This document shows, one piece after another, positions 8,763-18,187 of a stretch of 62,161 nt of DNA (positions within the stretch are counted from its first letter, which is position 1; every line of letters starts with the position of its first letter). The position numbers and the translations under genes were made by a program. Under the pieces are notes generated by a model, which ran no database searches, was not told the origin of the DNA, and saw only the letters and a program-made list of their open reading frames with translations. The DNA comes from UBA1774 sp045628925 (GTDB taxonomy: Bacteria; Bacillota; Clostridia; Oscillospirales; Oscillospiraceae): NCBI GenBank assembly GCA_045628925.1, contig JAZQQF010000206.1, forward strand, positions 1 through 62,161. The letters run 5' to 3'.

Positions 8763-11150
8763 TCAGATCTTCAGCTCCGCGACGGTGACCCCGTCCTCCC
8801 CTTCGCCGTATCGGCCGAGGCGGAAGCTGCGCACGCTGCTGTCCCGCCGGAGATAATCCTGCACGGCTCTGCGCAGCGCGCCGGTGCCCTTTCCGTGGAT
8901 GATGCGCACGCTGGGGAGCTTCGCTGTCAGCGCCGAATCCAGATACCGCTCCAGCGCCAGCAGGGCTTCGTCCGTCATCATGCCGCGCAGGTCTACCTCG
9001 GGGCTGACCGCCAGCTTATGGATCTGCGATTCGGTCTTCTTTTTGAATTTGAGCTTCACGGTCTCCGCCTGCTCCACCAGCCGTACCTCGTCCTCGCGGG
9101 CGGTGATGCGGAGGATGCCGGCCTGCAGGGTCAGCTGCCGGTCGGACGACACGGAGATGACGCTGGCCTGCGTGCCGAGCTTCAGCAGGACGACGGTGTC
9201 CCCTGCCTGCACGGACCTCGTGGGAGGCGGCGCTTCTTCCTCCTCCTGCTGAACGCCCAGACTGTCCTGCGCTTCGTTCAGCTTCTTTACCAGATTGACG
9301 CGGGCTTCGTTTGCCTGCTGCACGTTTTCCGCTTTGGCGGCGTTCCGGCGCATTTCGTTCAGCTCGTCGAATACTTCCTCGGAGACGCGCCTCGCTTCCC
9401 GCAGGAGCCGGTCGGCCTCGCGCTTTGCGTTCACGCCCGCCTTCTCCCGGTCTTCCTCGGCTTTTTTTCGCTGCTCGGCGGCAACACGGGCGTCCATCTG
9501 CGCCTGCTGCAGGAGCTTTTCCGTTTCCATCTGCGCCAGCTCCATCTTCTGCCGTTCCTTCTGCAGAAGGGCAAGCACCTGTTCAAAGTCCGCCTGCTCC
9601 GAATCCATCCTGCCTTTCGCGTCGTCGATGATGCTCTCGTCCAGCCCGAGGCGGCGGGAGATCTCAAAGGCGTTGGATTTGCCGGGAATGCCCATCAGCA
9701 GCCGATACGTGGGCCGCAGCGTCTCCACGTCAAATTCGCAGGAGGCGTTCATGACCCGGTCGGCGGCGGTGGCGTAGACCTTCAGCTCCGCATAATGGGT
9801 CGTCGCCGCGATGAGCGCGCCCATGCTGCGGGCGTATTCGATGATGGCGATGGCCAGCGCCGCGCCCTCGCCGGGGTCGGTCCCCGCGCCCAGCTCGTCA
9901 AAGAGCATGAGCGTTCCGTCCTCGGCGGCGTCCAGCATCCCCACGATGTTCTTCATGTGGGAGGAGAACGTGGACAGGGACTGCTCGATGCTCTGCTCAT
10001 CGCCCACGTCGGCCAGTACCTTTTTCAGGACCGGCACGGTAGACCCGCTGTCCGCCGGGATGTGCAGACCGCAGGCGGCCATGATGCAGCTCACGCCCAG
10101 CGTTTTCAGGCTGACGGTCTTGCCGCCGGTATTGGGGCCGGTGATGACCAGCGTATCAAACTCGCCGCCCACGGAAATATTGATGGGAACGGCGACTTTC
10201 GGGTCGATGAGCGGGTGCCGCGCCCGTTTCAGGTCGATCTTCCCGTTTTCACTGAGGATCGGCTCGTCCGCCTTCATGCGGTAGCTCAGCTCCGCCTTGG
10301 CGAAGATCAGATCCAGCCGCACCAGCACGTGCTGGTCGCAGAGGATATCCTCCTCGAAATCCGCCGCGTCCGAGCTGAGCTCCATGAGGATGCGCTCGAT
10401 CTCCTTCTTCTCCTTGGCCTGCAGCTCCCGAATTTCGTTGTTTGCCTGCACCACCTGCATGGGCTCGATGAACAGCGTCTGCCCCGAAGAGGACACGTCA
10501 TGCACAAGGCCGCTGAGCGCGCCCTTATGCTCCGCCTTCACGGGGATCACGTACCGGTCCGAGCGCATGGTGATGATGGGATCCTGCAGAACCTTGGCAT
10601 AGCTGGGCGAGGAGATGATGCGGTTCAGCACGTCACGGATCTTCGCGTTGGCGGCGCGGATGTGGCGGCGGATGTTGGCCAGCTCGCTGCTGGCCGCATC
10701 GGCGATCTCATTCTCGCCCACGATGGAGAGGGTGATCTTTTCCTCCAGAAACTTGTTGGCGATCAGCGCGCCGAACAGACCTTTCAGACAGCCGGTATCC
10801 TCCCCGGTCCAGCTTTTCACCTGCCGGGCAGTGCGCAGAACGCCCGCGATATCCAGCAGCTCTACGGTATTCAGCATACCGCCCATGCGGGCGCGGGCAA
10901 GGCTGCCGTTCACTTCCCGGATGGCCGTCAGCGGCGGCGTGCCCTTCATGGCGATGAGCTTTTTCGCGTCCGTCGTCTCCTGCAGGCGTTCGCGCACCTC
11001 GGTCAGCAAGTCCGAAGGGGCGAGCTTCAATGCCGCTTCCTTCGCCGCGTCACAGACGGCCTCCTCCTGCAGCATCTGCAGGATACTGGGCATCTCCAGC
11101 GTGCGCATGGATTTCAGATATAATTCTTCCATATGTTGTGATTTCCTCAT
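8763..11150 (-). CDS. mutS2: Endonuclease MutS2
   Basis: 795 residues, normal length. Order: MutS core/lever region (about 1-330), ABC-type ATPase with P-loop GPNTGGKT (338-345), SSHMKNI and LFDELGAGTDPGEG (signature and Walker B), a long coiled coil (about 520-640, rich in Glu/Lys/Gln) and a C-terminal Smr nuclease domain (VDLRGMMTDEALLALERYLD and IIHGKGTGALR). MutS2 acts on branched DNA and on collided ribosomes; it lacks the mismatch-recognition domain of MutS. It lies 21 bases downstream of recO on the same strand. ATG 11150 has GGGG four bases before it. ATG 11132 (MEELYLKSMRTL) follows a GAGGAAA and resembles the family start better, so the first six residues are doubtful. Confidence 0.96.
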   Translation of the reverse strand: MRKSQHMEELYLKSMRTLEMPSILQMLQEEAVCDAAKEAALKLAPSDLLTEVRERLQETTDAKKLIAMKGTPPLTAIREVNGSLARARMGGMLNTVELLDIAGVLRTARQVKSWTGEDTGCLKGLFGALIANKFLEEKITLSIVGENEIADAASSELANIRRHIRAANAKIRDVLNRIISSPSYAKVLQDPIITMRSDRYVIPVKAEHKGALSGLVHDVSSSGQTLFIEPMQVVQANNEIRELQAKEKKEIERILMELSSDAADFEEDILCDQHVLVRLDLIFAKAELSYRMKADEPILSENGKIDLKRARHPLIDPKVAVPINISVGGEFDTLVITGPNTGGKTVSLKTLGVSCIMAACGLHIPADSGSTVPVLKKVLADVGDEQSIEQSLSTFSSHMKNIVGMLDAAEDGTLMLFDELGAGTDPGEGAALAIAIIEYARSMGALIAATTHYAELKVYATAADRVMNASCEFDVETLRPTYRLLMGIPGKSNAFEISRRLGLDESIIDDAKGRMDSEQADFEQVLALLQKERQKMELAQMETEKLLQQAQMDARVAAEQRKKAEEDREKAGVNAKREADRLLREARRVSEEVFDELNEMRRNAAKAENVQQANEARVNLVKKLNEAQDSLGVQQEEEEAPPPTRSVQAGDTVVLLKLGTQASVISVSSDRQLTLQAGILRITAREDEVRLVEQAETVKLKFKKKTESQIHKLAVSPEVDLRGMMTDEALLALERYLDSALTAKLPSVRIIHGKGTGALRRAVQDYLRRDSSVRSFRLGRYGEGEDGVTVAELKI

Positions 11151-11171
11151 ATTGCCCCGTCCGGGGCCTTG

Positions 11172-11915
11172 TCAGATGCTCTTATAATAGTCCAGCGTAC
11201 GGAACGACCGTTCCAGCTGCTCCTTTGCGTAGGCCTCCGCCGCATCGCTGAGGCGCCGCAGCGGTTCCGCCTCCAACCGGAAGGCAAACGCCTTATTGCC
11301 CGGCGCACGCAGCAGATAGCGCAGCGCGGCAAGCGAACCCTCGTCCATGGCGGCGGGACGCTGGGCGGACTGCATGGCGCAGCTCCTGCAGAACAGCTCG
11401 CCGCCCCGCAGGTCCAGATACGGGTTTTCCGGCGTTTCGATCCCGCACCCGGCGCAGCGCTGCGTTTCCGGCTGATAACCGAGCACGGACATGAGCCGAA
11501 ACTCAAAGACGCTCTTGATGAGCTTCCGCTCCTTTTTGCCCTCGCTCAGCAGCCAGAGCGCATTCAGCCCCAGCGACAGGGCTTCCGGCTCCGGCTGGGT
11601 CTCCGGGCAGGCGGCGTCCAGCAGTTCCAGAAAATAGCAGCCAAGCGCGTAGCTTTTCAGGTCGGCGGTCATGCCGGAAAACAGCTCCAGTGTGCTGGCC
11701 TCATTGAGATAGTATTTGTCGTTCCGTTCCGCCAGCGTCATCTCCGAAAAGGCCAGCGGCTGACAGGCGGCGGCGATGCGGCTCTTCATGCGCGTGGCGC
11801 TGCGGGCGCAGACGCTGATCTTCCCCAGCTCGTCCGTCAGCACCGTGAGCATCTTGCTGCTCTCCTTATAATCCGCCGTGCGCAGCACCAGCCCTTTCAG
11901 GACGATCTCACTCAT
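11172..11915 (-). CDS. recO: DNA repair protein RecO
   Basis: 247 residues, typical length. The N-terminal OB fold has the family start EIVLKGLVLRTADYKESSKM and LTDELGKISVCARSA. The helical C-terminal half carries a four-Cys zinc site (CAGC and CRSC, about residues 152-182). RecO loads RecA on SSB-coated single-stranded DNA together with RecR in gap repair. Its first codons overlap the end of era (11908-11915), the usual clostridial era-recO order. Confidence 0.95.
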   Translation of the reverse strand: MSEIVLKGLVLRTADYKESSKMLTVLTDELGKISVCARSATRMKSRIAAACQPLAFSEMTLAERNDKYYLNEASTLELFSGMTADLKSYALGCYFLELLDAACPETQPEPEALSLGLNALWLLSEGKKERKLIKSVFEFRLMSVLGYQPETQRCAGCGIETPENPYLDLRGGELFCRSCAMQSAQRPAAMDEGSLAALRYLLRAPGNKAFAFRLEAEPLRRLSDAAEAYAKEQLERSFRTLDYYKSI

Positions 11916-12801
11916 AGTAGCCGAAGTTGCGGAGCATGGAATCCGATTCGCGCCAGTTCTCCTTCACCTTCACCCAGCTCTGCAGAAAGACCTTCGTGCC
12001 CATGTAGCGTTCCACGTCCTTGCGGGCCATTTCGCCGATCTTTTTCAGCATACTGCCGCCCTTGCCGATGATGATGCTCTTGTGGCTGGCCCGCTCGCAG
12101 TAAATGGTCACGTCCAGCTCGATGACCTCGTCGTCCCGCTCGATGAAGCGCGTCACCTCCACGGCGGTGCCGTGGGGAATTTCGTGGTCGAGGCAGTACA
12201 GCAGCTTTTCACGCACGATCTCCGCGACCACCTGTCGGTCGGGCTGGTCGGTCACCATATCATCCGGGAACAGCTGGGGGCCTTCCACCGCATAGCCCCT
12301 GAGGACCTTCAGAAGCTCCTCCACGCCCTCGCCGGTCTTGGCGGAAATGGGCACGATCTCTTCAAACCGGAAGGCTTCGCTGTAGGCCGCGATGACCGCC
12401 AGCAGTTCTTCCTTCTTCACCGTGTCGCACTTATTGATGGCCAGCACCCCCGGCGCGCCGGAAGCACGGATCATCTCGATGAGCGCGGCTTCCTGCTTTC
12501 CCACGTTGGCGATGGGCTCCACCATCAGCACCACGGCGTCCATATTATCGGCGACGCTGGTCTCCACGATCTTGTCCATATAGCTGTCCAGCGCGTTCTT
12601 TGGCTTATGGTAGCCCGGCGTATCCAGAAAGACCAGCTGGGCGTCCTCCCGCTGGCAGATGGCATAGATGCGGTTGCGGGTGGTCTGCGGTTTGTTGGAA
12701 ACGATGGCGATCTTCTCGCCCGCGATGTAGTTGGCAAGCGTGCTTTTGCCCACGTTGGGGCGGCCTGCGATCGTAAAAACAGCGGTTTTCGTAATATTCA
12801 T
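11908..12801 (-). CDS. era: GTPase Era
   Basis: 297 residues. G1 GRPNVGKS (13-20), G2 region around QTTRN, G3 DTPGYHKPKN and G4 NKCD are all present. A C-terminal KH RNA-binding domain contains KSIIIGKGGSMLKKIG. Era is an essential GTPase that binds the 3' end of 16S rRNA during 30S maturation. Its start overlaps the ybeY stop by four bases (ATGA, 12798-12801) and its end overlaps recO, giving a tightly coupled rRNA-maturation and repair block. Confidence 0.97.
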   Translation of the reverse strand: MNITKTAVFTIAGRPNVGKSTLANYIAGEKIAIVSNKPQTTRNRIYAICQREDAQLVFLDTPGYHKPKNALDSYMDKIVETSVADNMDAVVLMVEPIANVGKQEAALIEMIRASGAPGVLAINKCDTVKKEELLAVIAAYSEAFRFEEIVPISAKTGEGVEELLKVLRGYAVEGPQLFPDDMVTDQPDRQVVAEIVREKLLYCLDHEIPHGTAVEVTRFIERDDEVIELDVTIYCERASHKSIIIGKGGSMLKKIGEMARKDVERYMGTKVFLQSWVKVKENWRESDSMLRNFGYYE

Positions 12802-13279
12802 AGCTTCATTACCTTCATGATCTCATCTTCCCGGCGGCGCATCTGCTTTTTCTGCTCGCCTTCGTCCACATGGTCATAGCCCAGCAGGTGCAGGATGCTG
12901 TGTACCGTTAAGTACGCGGTCTCCCGCTTCTCGCCGGTGCCGTATTCCGCGCCCTGCTGCCGGATCCGATCCAGATTCAGGGCCATATCTCCCAGCGCCA
13001 GCCGCCCGCTCTCCGGATCCAGCTCCCCATCCGCCGGGTCGAACTGCTCAGGAACGAAGGTGAACGCGGGAAAGGACAGCACATCAGTAGGCCTGTCCAC
13101 CTGCCGAAGCTCCCGGTTCAGCGATTGAATGCCGTTATCATCCGTGAACAGCACGTTTACTTCGCAGTTCACGTTCACGCCCTCGCATTTGAGCGCCGTG
13201 CGGATGCTCTTTTTCACCAGCCGGGCAGCATAGCGGGGATATTTCGTCTCCCCGGAAACGAGTATTTTATGCCTTGCCA

Positions 13280-13280
<1 letters not shown>
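12798..13280 (-). CDS. ybeY: Endoribonuclease YbeY (rRNA maturation factor)
   Basis: 160 residues. The zinc-binding signature is HSILHLLGYDH, i.e. His-x3-His-x5-His, near residues 125-135. LNRELRQVDRPTDVLSFPAF and LGDMALNLDRI are the other family motifs. YbeY is a metal-dependent RNase-like factor in 16S rRNA 3'-end processing and ribosome quality control. The ATG shares one base with the phoH stop (TGATG at 13280), and the stop overlaps era. Confidence 0.95.
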
Positions 13281-14281
<1,001 letters not shown>

Positions 14282-14311
14282 TTAATCACTCTTTCCGTAA
14301 CCGCCGCGGTT

Positions 14312-15505
14312 TCAGGGCGCGGCATTCCCGTTTCCATCCGAATAAGGCCGTTCGGCGGCGATCTGCTCCCGGCAGACGGCTCGCAGGGTCACCTGCAGCA
14401 TCCCGTCCGTCTGCACCGATTCAAACTCCGCAGAAAGCCGTTCTGCCCCGTCCGTCTCCGCATCCAGCCAGTGAAGCAGCCGCTCGCACAGCAGCGCTTC
14501 CGCTTCCTCCGCCGACAGCTCCCGGCGCAGCGTTTCCACATTCCGCAGCTCCGTTTCCACAATGCTGAACGGCAGACTCAGGCCCAAAACGGCAGGGCAC
14601 ACTTCCTTTTCTATTTTAACATAGCTGCCATCCGAAATTCTACTGTCAAAGTAAAAATTCATGCGGAAATCGCAGATTTTCAGGGCGAATTTCCGATTGC
14701 TGCTGCCGGTGAGCAGCGGTTCGTATACTTCCAGCGGTGTGACCATCGTTTTTTCATACCATGTCTGCGCCCATACTTCGCCCATGGCGTGGACGAGGCG
14801 CGTTTCCTGCTGCCGATCCGTCAGCGTGCCGGAGGCCAGCGTCTGCCCGGCGAGCACCAGATCACCCTTCTTCACCTCCCGCCTGCCCTCCCGGATGCTG
14901 ACTTTATCCAAAACGCCGCTTTTCACGGCGATCAGGTCGCCATAACGCTTTTCGTCCACGATCTCCGGCGGCTGCCGCCGTTCCCGCACGACCACAACGG
15001 CGCGGCTCCCGTGTACCTGCACCGTGCTCCAGATGAGCTGCGGCAGCATCTCTTTCAGATAACTGCGAACCTTGGCGTTATCCACCGCCAGACAGCTGAC
15101 GCCCGGATAGACGCCCGCCGTTTCCAGCGCCGACAGGATCTCGGCGCGGGTGAGCGTCTGATTCCCGACCACGTCCAGCTCCCAGATCCTTGTGGAGAAA
15201 AAGGCGGTCGGCAGAAGGAATGCCGCAAGCAGCAACAGCAGCAGCCGATGAATGCGGAATCTGCGGAGGAAACGGCCGAAGCCCTTCCGGGCGACCGGAT
15301 GAGCTTCCAGCCCGAATTTCTCCGCCGCCGCCAATACGGCAGCAAGCGAAGAATCGTCCGTATCGAGGACATACCCGCTCTCTGCGCTTCCGTGCAGCGC
15401 GTTCACGCTGATCCCGTCAAGGCAGAGCGCGGTCACCAGCTCGGCAGGGTCGCCGCCCCGCAGCGCTACCCGGCAGCCCCGGGTCATCCATAACCGCAGC
15501 CTCAT
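14312..15505 (-). CDS. yqfD: Sporulation protein YqfD
   Basis: 397 residues from ATG 15505 (MRLRLWMTRGCRVALRGG). The open frame continues 87 codons further upstream, but that part is out-of-frame yqfC sequence and has none of the family character. The ATG overlaps the yqfC stop as ATGA (15502-15505). An N-terminal soluble part is followed by a single membrane helix (about residues 90-115, RIHRLLLLLLAAFLLPTAFF). The external part has WELDVVGNQTLTRAEIL and the paired KSGVLDKVSIREG segment of the YqfD family. It is needed during engulfment in Bacillus-type sporulation. It is the main in-window evidence, with ylbJ, that the organism is or descends from a spore former. Confidence 0.9.
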   Translation of the reverse strand: MRLRLWMTRGCRVALRGGDPAELVTALCLDGISVNALHGSAESGYVLDTDDSSLAAVLAAAEKFGLEAHPVARKGFGRFLRRFRIHRLLLLLLAAFLLPTAFFSTRIWELDVVGNQTLTRAEILSALETAGVYPGVSCLAVDNAKVRSYLKEMLPQLIWSTVQVHGSRAVVVVRERRQPPEIVDEKRYGDLIAVKSGVLDKVSIREGRREVKKGDLVLAGQTLASGTLTDRQQETRLVHAMGEVWAQTWYEKTMVTPLEVYEPLLTGSSNRKFALKICDFRMNFYFDSRISDGSYVKIEKEVCPAVLGLSLPFSIVETELRNVETLRRELSAEEAEALLCERLLHWLDAETDGAERLSAEFESVQTDGMLQVTLRAVCREQIAAERPYSDGNGNAAP

Positions 15506-15774
15506 CGTTCCGCAGACTCCACACCGGAAATGCTGCCCCGGATGTGGATCTCCCGCACCGTCATATTGCTGACGGTCAGGCCACGCCCGGTGACGCACAG
15601 CACCCGGTCCGCCGTGCGCAGCAGAATGCGCTCCTCCGAATAGGCCATCAGGCCTTGGTGCGGTCCGACGCTGATCTCCCGCATCCCCGTGATGCGGATA
15701 TCCGGCAGACCGCTCAGGTAAGCATTCGGCAGGCTGCCGGTCACCAGCGTCCGCACTTTGTTCCAAGGTTTCAT
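15502..15774 (-). CDS. yqfC: Sporulation protein YqfC
   Basis: 90 residues from ATG 15774 (MKPWNKVRTLVTGSLPNAYL); a GTG at 15783 is three codons further out. The sequence follows the YqfC pattern: DIRITGMREISVGPHQGLMAY, then short beta strands with ILLRTADRVLCVTGRGLTV and IRGSISGVE. It is a small beta-rich protein made in the mother cell; its function is not known beyond sporulation. It is the first gene of the minus-strand yqfC-to-mutS2 block and is divergent from ylbJ, with about 60 bases between the starts. Confidence 0.88.
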   Translation of the reverse strand: MKPWNKVRTLVTGSLPNAYLSGLPDIRITGMREISVGPHQGLMAYSEERILLRTADRVLCVTGRGLTVSNMTVREIHIRGSISGVESAER

Positions 15775-15836
15775 CCTAATCACCGTCCCCGTCTCATAGG
15801 CTGTTCACAGCAATATACAGAGCGGGAGGAAGATTT

Positions 15837-16970
15837 ATGCGTGCGGAACGGATCGGGCGAGTCATTGGGATGCTGCCAGCTGCGGCGGCGCTCTGCCTGC
15901 TGGTACTGCAGCCGGAGCGGATCTCCGCTGCGGCACAGGCAGGCATGAAACAGTGCCTGACGGCGGTCATCCCGACGCTGTTCCCGTTTTTTGTGCTGAC
16001 AAGGCTGCTGCTGTCCGGCGGGCAAAGTCGGCATTCCGGGCCAATCTCACACCTGTTTCAGAAGCTGTTCGCCGTCCCGGCTTCGGCAGTGAAGGTGTTT
16101 CTGCTGGGGCTGGTCAGCGGGTTCCCGGTGGGGGCTTCCGCGGCGGCGGAGCTGTATCGGAGCGGCGAATGCACAGCTTCGGAGGCGCAGCGGCTGCTGG
16201 TTTTCTGCAATAACTGCGGGCCGGGCTTCCTCTTTGGCATCGCTGCCGCGCACGTTTCCGGCGGCGTCCGGTCTGCCGCGCTGCTCATGATCGTACAGGC
16301 GCTGTCCGCTCTCTGGCTGGGTGCGCTGTTGGGTGCGGCCGAAACGGCATCCGGCGGCAAAGGACAGAGTAATCAGGTAGAGCCGACGACCTTCGTCCGT
16401 GCATTCACCTCTGCCGTTCAAAGCGGCGGGCGCAGTACGCTCACCGTCTGCGCCTACGTGATCTTTTTCGCCGCGCTGACGGCATTTTTGCCCGAATCTC
16501 CGCTGCTTCGGGGCATTTTCGAGCTGACCGGCGGCATCCTGCTGCTGCCGGAAGGGCGCGGCTCCCTGTCTGCCGCCGCCTTCCTGCTGGGCTTCGGCGG
16601 ACTCAGCGTCGCCTGTCAGGTGCTGGCGATGCTGGATGGGAGCGGGCTTCGCGGCGGACAGTACCTTCCCGGAAAGCTGCTGCAGGCGGCCGTCATGACC
16701 GTGACCGCTTTCCTCGTTCAGCGCTTCCCGCTCCTGCTGCCGCCGTGGGCGCTGGCGCTCATATTTCTGATTTATGCCGAAAAAGGTAGAAAAAAGAGAA
16801 AGAATCAGGTATACTGTAACGAAAGAGGTGAACGAAATGCTGTTTCGCAAGAAGATCGAGCCCGCCTGCGCCTACTGCGCCCATGCTTCGCCCGGCGAAG
16901 AGGACACCGTCATCTGCGTGAAAAAGGGCGTCATGCAGCCGTGGAAAAGCTGCCGCAGCTTCCAGTATGA
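15837..16970 (+). CDS. ylbJ: Sporulation integral membrane protein YlbJ
   Basis: 377 residues with 8-9 hydrophobic segments. Family motifs: CLTAVIPTLFPFFVLTRLLL, LGLVSGFPVGASAAAELYRSG and LLVFCNNCGPGFLFGIAA. YlbJ is a nucleoside-recognition (gate) domain membrane protein linked to forespore function. AGCGGGAGGAAGATTT supplies a good SD for the ATG. The membrane part ends near residue 320 (IFLIYAEKGRKKRKN). The last 45 or so residues are Arg-rich and lie wholly in the other frame of the next gene (134-base overlap), so they may be a run-on tail caused by loss of the original stop. Confidence 0.88.
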   Translation: MRAERIGRVIGMLPAAAALCLLVLQPERISAAAQAGMKQCLTAVIPTLFPFFVLTRLLLSGGQSRHSGPISHLFQKLFAVPASAVKVFLLGLVSGFPVGASAAAELYRSGECTASEAQRLLVFCNNCGPGFLFGIAAAHVSGGVRSAALLMIVQALSALWLGALLGAAETASGGKGQSNQVEPTTFVRAFTSAVQSGGRSTLTVCAYVIFFAALTAFLPESPLLRGIFELTGGILLLPEGRGSLSAAAFLLGFGGLSVACQVLAMLDGSGLRGGQYLPGKLLQAAVMTVTAFLVQRFPLLLPPWALALIFLIYAEKGRKKRKNQVYCNERGERNAVSQEDRARLRLLRPCFARRRGHRHLREKGRHAAVEKLPQLPV

Positions 16971-17043
16971 CCCGCTCAAGCGCCAGCCGGAAGCGCCGCT
17001 TCCCCCGGTCACGGATGTGGATCCCGAGCAGTTCCGGCTATAA
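16837..17043 (+). CDS. Small four-cysteine protein (putative metal-binding)
   Basis: 68 residues from ATG 16837, preceded by a strong AAAGAGGTG SD; the upstream in-frame extension is YlbJ sequence in another frame. Four Cys are spaced C-x2-C-x14-C-x11-C in the region ACAYCAHASPGEEDTVICVK and WKSCRSFQYDPLKR. This layout recalls small clostridial zinc- or iron-binding proteins of unknown role often encoded beside membrane genes. There is no signal peptide. It overlaps the 3' end of ylbJ by 134 bases in a different frame. Confidence 0.72.
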   Translation: MLFRKKIEPACAYCAHASPGEEDTVICVKKGVMQPWKSCRSFQYDPLKRQPEAPLPPVTDVDPEQFRL

Positions 17044-17058
17044 AAACGTATAAACAGG

Positions 17059-17080
17059 CAGGAAAATGCAGAATTTCCTG
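17059..17080 (+). terminator. Weak hairpin after the four-Cys gene
   Basis: CAGGAAA (17059-17065) and TTTCCTG (17074-17080) can pair around an eight-base loop. There is no T-run, and the next promoter begins at once, so termination is only possible, not shown. Confidence 0.35.
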
Positions 17081-17109
17081 TTGCATCCTGCACAAATTCC
17101 GTGTAGAAT
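17081..17109 (+). promoter_or_regulatory. Sigma-A promoter of the CNNM/CBS gene pair
   Basis: TTGCAT (17081-17086), a 17-base spacer and TAGAAT (17104-17109), about 70 bases before the first CNNM/CBS start. Confidence 0.75.
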
Positions 17110-17179
17110 AGTTTGCAATCTTTTCCGCAGGCGGCATTGCCGTCAGCCTGCCTGCGGAGACTGGAGTTGATTTCCGATT

Positions 17180-18187
17180 ATGGACGACATACCCCGAAGT
17201 ATTCTGATCCTGGCACTGGTCCTGCTGGGCGGCTGCTTTGCCGGCAGCGAGACCGCACTGAGCTACTGCAACAAAATGCGCCTCCGCAAGCACGCGGAGG
17301 AGGGGGACAAGCGGGCCGGAAGGGTCGTGTATATCCTTGACCGATTCGACAAAGCGCTGTCCACCATTCTGATCGGCACCAACGTCTGCTACGTATTTGC
17401 TTCTTCCTTTGCCGCGGTCCTGTTCCTGAAATGGATGGGAACCGCCGGCGCGGTGGTCTCCACCGTCGTGCTGACGCTGCTGATCTTCTTCTTCGCGGAA
17501 ACGATCCCGAAGAACGTCGCCCGCGCCAATGCGGATGCGTTCGCGCTCATCTGCGCCGGGCCGTTATCCGTGCTGATGGTCATCCTCACACCGCTGACCG
17601 CGCTGTTCGCCGGTCTGGGCTGGGTGGTGAAGCGGCTGCTGCCCAAGGAAAAAGAGCAGCCCAGCATCACCGAGGATGAATTCACGACTATTATCGACAA
17701 TATTCAGGAAGAAGGGCTGATGGAGCCGGAGGAAACGAAGCTCATCAAGTCCGCGGTGGAGTTCAGCGACCGGACGGCCGGCGAGATCATGACTCCGCTG
17801 CATCGGATGGTTGCCGTTTCCATCAATGAAGACCCGGAGACCCTGAAATCCCTGATCCTGCGGGAGAAGTATTCCCGCCTCCCCGTCTATGCCGGAACGC
17901 CGGACCGGATCGTCGGCGTCCTGCAGGCGCGGGATCTCCTCTGGCAGCAGCTGAGGAACATTGACGCCGACGTCAGCGTTCTGATGAAGCTCCCCTATGA
18001 CGTGCCGCCGGATATCCGGCTGAACGAGCTGTTCGAGGGTCTGAGCCGCCGGAGAACGCATATGGCCATCGTCGTTGACCAGACCGGGAGCGCCCTCGGC
18101 TTCGTGACCATGGAGGACATTCTGGAGGAACTGGTCGGCGAGATCTACGATGAGGACGACGCCTCCGATAAGGGGGTGGGCGCATGA
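17180..18187 (+). CDS. CNNM/CBS-domain membrane protein (hemolysin C/CorC family), short form
   Basis: 335 residues. The N-terminal CNNM (DUF21) domain has about four hydrophobic segments (FAGSETALSYCNKMRLRKHA; LSTILIGTNVCYVFASSF; ETIPKNVARANADAFAL). It is followed by an acidic linker and a CBS pair (EIMTPLHRMVAVSINEDP; RRRTHMAIVVDQTGSALGFV; TMEDILEELVGEI). The protein stops directly after the second CBS domain, so the C-terminal CorC/HlyC transporter-associated domain is missing. Family members are linked to Mg2+/metal export. Its stop overlaps the start of the following paralogue (ATGA, 18184-18187), so the pair may work as a heteromer. Confidence 0.9.
   Translation: MDDIPRSILILALVLLGGCFAGSETALSYCNKMRLRKHAEEGDKRAGRVVYILDRFDKALSTILIGTNVCYVFASSFAAVLFLKWMGTAGAVVSTVVLTLLIFFFAETIPKNVARANADAFALICAGPLSVLMVILTPLTALFAGLGWVVKRLLPKEKEQPSITEDEFTTIIDNIQEEGLMEPEETKLIKSAVEFSDRTAGEIMTPLHRMVAVSINEDPETLKSLILREKYSRLPVYAGTPDRIVGVLQARDLLWQQLRNIDADVSVLMKLPYDVPPDIRLNELFEGLSRRRTHMAIVVDQTGSALGFVTMEDILEELVGEIYDEDDASDKGVGA

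Noticed and set aside
8895..11123. 742-codon frame antisense to mutS2
   Set aside because: Low-complexity His/Arg/Gly/Asp-rich translation typical of a reverse-strand shadow; mutS2 is intact on the other strand.
15506..15766. N-terminal extension of the yqfD frame
   Set aside because: It is yqfC sequence in another frame, and the ATGA overlap at 15502-15505 marks the true start.
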